Part shown: in pieces, positions 58,173 through 64,000 of the stretch
Numbering within the stretch: position 1 is the stretch's first letter
How the letters are laid out: each line of letters opens with the position of its first letter
NCBI RefSeq assembly: GCF_019175385.1
Contig: NC_083345.1
Span: 13,478,027 to 13,542,026, forward strand
Direction: 5' to 3'
Length of the DNA: 64,000 bases
From: Lycium barbarum
Lineage: Eukaryota > Streptophyta > Magnoliopsida > Solanales > Solanaceae
Position numbers and translations under genes: made by a program
Notes under the pieces: generated by a model
Database searches by the model: none
The model's input: only the letters and a program-made list of their open reading frames with translations
What the model was told of the DNA's origin: nothing

Positions 58173-58362
58173 CACTGAAATCATAACGCACAATTAGAAT
58201 AAAGGAAATCTTACATCACAGTTCTATCGCACGATCTTGTAGAAGAAAGATGGTCATTTTTCCTAAATACCCTATAGCCTCTTGTTTATCGATGTGGCGC
58301 GCAACACACCATAAACAAGACTCTACTAGACACGGCTCGTAGACACCTCCTAAGACCGAACT

Positions 58363-58374
58363 GCTCTGATACCA
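58363..58374 (-). promoter_or_regulatory. Primer binding site (initiator tRNA-Met type)
   Basis: Minus-strand TGGTATCAGAGC lies four bases inside the 5' LTR. It is complementary to the 3' end of plant initiator tRNA-Met, the usual primer of chromoviruses. Confidence 0.9.
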
Positions 58375-58378
58375 CTTT

Positions 58379-60856
58379 TGTCACGACCCGGCTAGGGGCC
58401 GCGACGGGTACCCGTGCTAACCACCGAGCACCACTCGTTTTACTACTCCTTAGCCTCTTTATCAATCGATTATCCACTTCATAGTTAATTTTTAAGAAAA
58501 CCATTTTCATTTGGAAACAAAAGCATTGTATATACTTGAGCCCTATAGACTAGCAAAATAATACATATACGTTCATACATACAAAATGACCCTTCCATGA
58601 GACCATACAACCCACATCGAGTATCTACGAGCCTCTATGAATTGACACATATACAACTGTACACAAAAGATTGTCCTAGGCACCTCCGGAGCAATGGAGG
58701 GCTTTTAATCGGCTGGCAACTCTAGGAATCTGGAGCAACGTCTCATCCCTGCCTACCTGTGGGCATGAACACAGCGTCCAAAGAAAAAGGACGTCAGTAC
58801 AAACATTGTACTGAGTATGAGAGGCATAAAAAATGAAGAAAGACAGTGATAATATAATGTGAACGTCAATATGAAACATCTGAATCTGAATGGCAATCGT
58901 AAAAGGAGTATTGCATGTTGTCTTACTCACACTCATCATAATCTCATATATGCATAATATGCAAGCTGCCCGTCCATATCGGAACGGTGTGATAATCAAT
59001 AACATTAGCCCGCGTCCAGGCCTCCCGCGTCCGGGGTACCATCTCATGCCGCCCACTAGTGGTGTCTGCCCATGCCAAAAGGTCATGGTGTATCCGTATA
59101 GCTGCCCACCTTGGCGGTGACTGCCCGACCAACTAGGCGCGGTGTAATATGATCATGACATGCTCATCAAAAATACTTGTAATAATATGCTTATTATAAT
59201 ATGCTTATCATAATACATGCATAAGACTCGAGATCAACTATACTCTATCGGGGTGACGTAAGGTCATGATTTCTCCGATTTCATTATGGGGCAATTATTG
59301 ACATTCTGCCTCACCTTGAAGGAATTAGAACATAAGGTGAGTGTAAGCAATAAATAACATCACTATCAATATGGCATCATCATATCATATCTCTTATCTT
59401 ATATAGACATTTATGAATATAGGCTTCTAGCTTTCCGGAAAATAGGAACTCATGAAGAGGAAAAGAACTTATACTATAGGATCCATGCCATTGGAAAGAA
59501 AGGACTAGCCTCGCATACCTTTGTCATTTAGCTAAGCTATCGGTCTCTCGTTCACCTCCGATGTTACGTCGTCACCTTCATTAAAGAATGCGAGGTACAT
59601 TAGCTAAATAACTATGAGAACGCGTCGTTATTTCTAGGAAAAATTGGGCAGCACTTCCTTTGTTTATACTACTTTTCCCATGTTCTATATCAACTCCCAA
59701 CATTCCCAATGCTACTCACAATATCACAATCAACAATCATCATCTATGTGCATTTAGCAAAATCCACCATTTCTCTCCAATTTCATCACATTTATGGTTA
59801 TAGGTTCGATATCGTATTTTCCCACGTATCACATTTATCTCAGGGTTTACAAGTCATTTATAACCTATTCATACTCACAACACCCTATAATCCATGATTC
59901 AATTCAACTACTAACCAAACATGACACTATTCACTCTTGAATGATCCATTTGTTATGCTTCTCTACAAGTCGAGTACCTTAACCTTCCAATATCTTTAAA
60001 CAACATGTAATAGTCATGAAACTTACCTTGGATGATGGTTGGACAAGCCTTGAGTGGAGTTTTCCCTTCTAGCACCAAAACCCTACTTTCCCTCTTTGGA
60101 TTTCCTTGAGGAAGATGAACCTTACTTGGGTTTCATACACTTTGATTCATGGATTTGATGTTGTTAATCTTGGTTTCCCTTGATTTTTCTTGTGGATGAA
60201 AGTTTGGAGAGGGTTCCAGAGGTTTTAGGACTAAAATGGTGGAAAAAAATGAGTTAGAACGAAATTGGGTCTATATATAATTGTCCAGAAGATTCTGGAC
60301 TGGCACAACATGCGACACCATATGCGAGTCGCATGTCGAACATGCGAGTCGCATGTTGTGTCGCAGGTCAGGCCAGTTGATCAACTCTCACTGGCACAAC
60401 ATGCGACACTATGTGCGAGTCGCATGTCGAACATGCGAGTCGCATGTTGTGTCGCAGGTCATGCCAGAACGTGATGAACTATCTTCCGTAAAGTGGCCAT
60501 AACTTTTGATCCCGATGTTCTGTAAGGGCCCACCACCTATGGTTGGAAAGATATTTCAATTATCTACAACTTTTATACTGTGGTGTTTTTCCCAAATTCC
60601 GACTTAAAAATGGAGTTTTGGTCCCTACAAACCAGATCGTCCGAAAGTGTTTCCTTAACACGCCCTTTTTGGATGGCTTGTGCCTATATTTGGCTTGTGG
60701 GTACTTCTTGAAACTCACTTGGATCCTAATTACCAACATAAGGGGCATTATAATTCTTCTCCTAAATATCTTTAAAACATCGCTAGTTCGATACTCGAAA
60801 TTGTCCTTCGCCAGTCGATCCACTGTGCGCGAACGAAAATTTTCCGGGGTGTAACA
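58379..60856 (-). repeat. 5' LTR of the chromovirus
   Basis: 2478 bp, matching the copy at 50688-53165 with about 1% differences. Includes a palindromic array (60300-60467) and minus-sense TATA sequence near 60271-60279. Confidence 0.95.
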
Positions 60857-60861
60857 GGAAC

Positions 60862-60934
60862 ATAAAGCCTATTGTTCATTTCATTTTTAATTGCCGCTGC
60901 AATTTTGTCAGATAGATTCAACTTCCGTCCATCA
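60862..60934 (-). other. Exon-like segment cut by the chromovirus insertion
   Basis: After a possible AG acceptor (inverse of 60935-60936) this minus-strand block codes DGRKLNLSDKIAAAIKNEMN, then NRLYVP, and reaches the 5-bp TSD and the LTR. The phase is compatible with the donor at 61373-61374. The next bases past the element (50682 downwards) give a stop within a few codons or an alternative GT. Unknown family. Confidence 0.4.
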
Positions 60935-61374
60935 CTAATTACTCGCTATATATGTGATGAAATACTCTGTCTATAGTGATTTAACCCCAAACATAGTGAC
61001 TGTCTCGGAATCAAGGAAGATATTTTGGCATACACCCAAAAGCAAAATAATTTGTTTTGCAAAAGTTTTTTTGGGAAATTCATCTAATCTTTGAGCCAAA
61101 ATAATATATACATATTACTTTCATGATCTCTAGAATAACTTTTCAAGTATTAATGTAAGTCTAATTCATGTCTTACTACCTTGAAAATAATATTCCACAT
61201 ATTTCGTGCATGCTACCACATTATATACCAACTAATTAATTTCATGGCAAACAAATAGAATATATTTTGAGATCATCAAATAATAAACGTCTACCCTAAC
61301 ATTTATAAAAACTGAATTTCATAAATCATAAAGAGTAGAAAATAAAAAGACGAGCAGAGTAAAGAAAGTACGAC
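60935..61374. other. AT-rich spacer (candidate intron)
   Basis: Between two exon-like blocks on the minus strand. It starts with GTCGTA (minus sense) and ends with AATTAG. No other content recognised. Confidence 0.35.
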
Positions 61375-61548
61375 CTGATTTTTCCTGCTTTTTCTTGAAT
61401 TGATTCATCCTTGAGGCAAAGCATATGTTTCTGTGACATGTGGTCCATTTGCACGAACTTTAAACCAGAGGGACGATAAATTTTCCAAACTTGATGATGT
61501 TGACACTCAATTTTGACCCTCCCTCTTCCAGTCCACCTCCTCGAGCTT
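61375..61548 (-). other. Exon-like segment, unknown protein
   Basis: Open minus-strand frame with words RWTGRGRVKIECQHHQVWKI, YRPSGLKFVQMDHMSQKHML and CLKDESIQEKAGKI. It is followed by donor AG-GTCGTA (61373-61374). A possible acceptor (CTTAG) is at 61549-61553. Joining to the segment 60934-60862 keeps one frame. The composition is protein-like, but I do not recognise a family, and a transposon origin is not excluded. Confidence 0.4.
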
Positions 61549-61553
61549 CTAAG

Positions 61554-61800
61554 TTTATTAATAAACTAAATACTTATTACAATTCAGTGCTACTACTTTT
61601 ACAATTAATAGACAACTTTATTTTATTATTACATCTACAATTATTTTACTATTGATCTTACATTGTTACTAATTTATCAGTTGCCAATAAAAAAGGTACA
61701 ACTCAGATGACATTTTATTACAATTACTAGTAAGATTATAATACTAACTTATATCCTATTTACGCTAGTTATTAAATTTATTATCCTAATATTTTAATGA
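61554..61800. other. AT-rich non-coding stretch
   Basis: No gene or repeat recognised. Confidence 0.3.
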
Positions 61801-62460
61801 TATAAGGGAGCAAATGGAATGCATTAGGAGAATAGGAAAAAGGCCTAAAATTTCAGCCAAACAACCAGGCCTAACCAAAACGGCCCACCAGATTTCAGCC
61901 CAATTCACCAAAGCCCTTAAAATTAAACCTCTAGCCCAAATCCTCAACCCACTTAGCTAATTTAGAGTTCACTTGTGCTGGTTTCAGACGGCCCAAATTA
62001 GAGTCCAAATTAGGCCTACCCAACAACCCTAATCCTAAACATATCAGCAGCACATTTCTCCAAAACAACCCCTCTCTCATCTCTTTCCTCTTCTAAGCAA
62101 AATCAGCTTTCACAGCCATGGCAGGGGTTTAACCACCCCATTTCCGTGCAAGTCTCGAATACAGTCAACATAAGAGGCCAACAAACATTTTAAAATCTGA
62201 TTTTTCTACACAAAGGAAATCAAAAATCAGAGGTTCAACTTCAACCCGTGTTACCCCCGCCCGCTACACTCGAAAACAACTCTTTGTCACATTTTGGACC
62301 GTTCTTCAATGGACGTTTTGAAATTCAAAACCTTAGCCTCAAAATCCCGCCCAAACAAAACCCTAGAGTTTCAACTTCACCTATAAATATTGTCTCAAGC
62401 AGTCAACCGAGAGGAGTTTTTTTTTTTTTTTAACATTCTTGAAAGCTTACCATACACAAC
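61801..62460. repeat. Repeat-like block with TATA box, possible LTR piece
   Basis: C-rich GGCCCA/GCCCAA words are followed by a TATA-like CCTATAAATATTG at 62380-62392 and a T-run. This combination is common in LTR leaders, but no ends or TSD could be fixed. The open frame 62248-62433 is not supported. Confidence 0.3.
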
Positions 62461-64000
62461 ACTTTAGCTTTTGACCACTACTCTAAATCTTGGGATCTTT
62501 TAAAATTTTCATTCGTTCGAATCTGTTTATAACGAAAGAGTAGACTCGAGGCCAACGTCCGCAGTTCACTGCACCACAAAAGGATAAATCCGACTCTACT
62601 TCCGTTCATTTACTCCCTCCGTGTCTAGTGTCTCTGCTTATTTAGAAAATTCATGGTCATGATTTTATTTTGTGTGTTCTCATAATGAATATTTAAAGCA
62701 TGACTATGATTCTATTTTGGTTAGGATAATTTCTTTTTTCTTCTACCTTTTTCTCCTGCTACCTGCCACACTCACGAGAATAAGCATGAATGTTATCACG
62801 ACTTAGAACATTTATTTTGATTTAGACATTATGATTTTTAGAGGTTTATTTTTATTCATCCACTCAATCACATGGATGAAGGTTTAATGAAAATGTTATT
62901 GTCTTGGTTCATATTTCTATAGATTACTGTCTTGATTTATATTTTCTGTATGGTAGAAGCATGGCTTTAGGTCTCTGTTCAAAGCTTAGTTATTATGCCA
63001 GGATACTTTCCTTATATGGATTTGAATGGGCATTATTATACTAGTGCTAATAGCTAATCTTTTTTCAATCAAATGATCCATGACCTCCTCGTTGGTGATG
63101 TTAATTAGTCTATTTTGTTACGTCCATATCGTTAAAGTTTATTCAATTAGTTAACGCCACACATGCTTTCAAGAATGTCAGCGAGTAATAAAAGACTAGT
63201 TTGCTCCTTCATCAAAAAATCTTGTTGCTAACTAACGTATCAGTGATGATAGTTACTCTCTATTACTTTTTTCATGGAAAAATTACATTTCTTTCTCTAA
63301 CTACGACTCTTTTATTATTTTGCATGACATACCGGAGCCGAAGAGTTTCACTTTGAGACTCAACGACGCCGCTACCGCATGGAGCCCGCAAATCCTCGAT
63401 CGTTTCCAGCTTTACATCGCTTAAAAGCGAACCATGAAATAATCAAGTTTTTCTGTCGGGAGCCTATTTTGGCTGTCGATTATTTGTTTTTATTGCTTGT
63501 TTACTTGTTTGGTGTGACTAACATTTTACCTTAGTTGTGTGGCTATTAGACAATGCTTAATTGCTTTATTTTCACCAAGTCTCATTTTAGGAGGTCTTAA
63601 TCAGCAAATTTAGGTCTTAAATCCAATGGAGTTTAATTGTTCCTCTTGTGGGTTTGGCACGTCAGAAAGGAAAAGATATGCTTCAAAGTATCACAAATTT
63701 GACACAGTAAACGTTAGCTTATTTTGAGAATAAAAATGCAAACTAGTTTTAAAAGAGAACTTTTGGACCTTAGCCCCCTTTCCAATGTTTGAAACATGTT
63801 TCTTACAATTTTCAAAACCAATTCAGAAGTCTTGAATTTCTTCAAAACTTAAATGGAATTTCCCGGAATGGAATTCTCAATCAAAGTTTGTCTTGATGTA
63901 TGTCTTTGTTAAACTAAGCCATTTTGGGCCTTAAACAGAATCCAAAATCCTTTTCCTCTTAAGCTGAAACCCTACAGGTGTTACAAATATTAACAAACGT
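62461..64000. other. Intergenic, no gene seen
   Basis: AT-rich with one GC-rich pocket at 63330-63425 (words GGAGCCGAAGAGTTTCAC, GACGCCGCTACCGCATGG) that could be a coding remnant. No motif or family recognised. Confidence 0.35.

Larger units (their letters stand above)
50688..60856 (-). mobile_element. Full-length Del/Tekay chromovirus (Ty3-gypsy), minus strand
   Basis: 10169 bp. Both LTRs are 2478 bp (50688-53165 and 58379-60856), start TGTCACGACC and end GGGTGTAACA on the plus strand, and are flanked by exact GGAAC duplications (50683-50687 and 60857-60861). The element reads right to left: 5' LTR, PBS (58363-58374), gag-pol (58172-53370), PPT (53166-53178), 3' LTR. My manual comparison finds about 25 differences between the LTRs, roughly 1%, so the insertion is recent on an evolutionary scale. 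Domain order gag, protease, RT, RNase H, integrase with a C-terminal chromodomain-like tail defines the Del/Tekay group. Six in-frame stops mean it cannot act autonomously. Confidence 0.95.

Noticed and set aside
63330..63425. GC-rich pocket with an open reading stretch
   Set aside because: No recognised motif and no splice or start context; too short to call.

Overview
This is a window of nuclear plant DNA, most likely from a Solanaceae species. The evidence is U2-type introns, a plant tRNA-Val, TS-type and Au-type SINEs, Stowaway and Mutator-like MITEs, and chromovirus and Tat/Ogre-like LTRs of the kind common in that family. The window is AT-rich and gene-poor. I see one complete protein-coding gene, the 3' end of a second, one tRNA gene, and a few unassigned exon-like pieces. 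Nearly everything else is transposable-element sequence, much of it nested.

Layout. 1-924: last exons of an IQD (IQ67-domain) calmodulin-binding protein gene, + strand. 925-14007: intergenic DNA with two foldback MITEs carrying 9-bp target duplications (2253-2912, 6266-6721), tRNA-Val(CAC) at 5566-5639, a 91-bp tandem repeat, CACTA fragments, Stowaway MITEs and two larger foldback repeats. 14008-28022: one Mutator-like element (MULE) with diverged terminal inverted repeats and a near-perfect 9-bp target duplication. It carries a DUF1985-type gene (+) and a MuDR-type transposase (-). The transposase is split by three LTR insertions (18850-19359, 19912-22050, 22611-27205), each with an exact 5-bp duplication. 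28032-31900: intergenic DNA with a hAT-like MITE, two SINEs and a Stowaway. 32120-39138: a complete 12-exon group-3 sulfate transporter gene (SULTR3;2-like, 654 aa). 39139-44430: Au-type SINE, Stowaway, two exon-like minus-strand pieces, and an Athila/Tat-type 3' LTR. 44430-50682: degenerate Ty1-copia remnants (-), cut by a 2.26-kb Tat/Ogre-like solo LTR (46267-48521) and by an 815-bp MULE MITE (49063-49877). 50688-60856: a full-length Del/Tekay chromovirus (-) with 2478-bp LTRs about 1% apart, PBS, PPT, and one gag-pol frame with six premature stops. 60862-64000: two minus-strand exon-like segments in matching splice phase, one of them hit by the chromovirus, then repeat-rich DNA.

The only genes with a clear cellular role are the IQD protein (calmodulin/microtubule scaffold), the tRNA and the sulfate transporter. 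The most interesting observations are the reconstructable nested MULE, palindromic word arrays placed just upstream of the TATA box in unrelated LTRs, the gag-pol decay pattern in which the stops fit C-to-T changes at CG or CHG sites, and a possible hidden gene whose exon was interrupted by the chromovirus.
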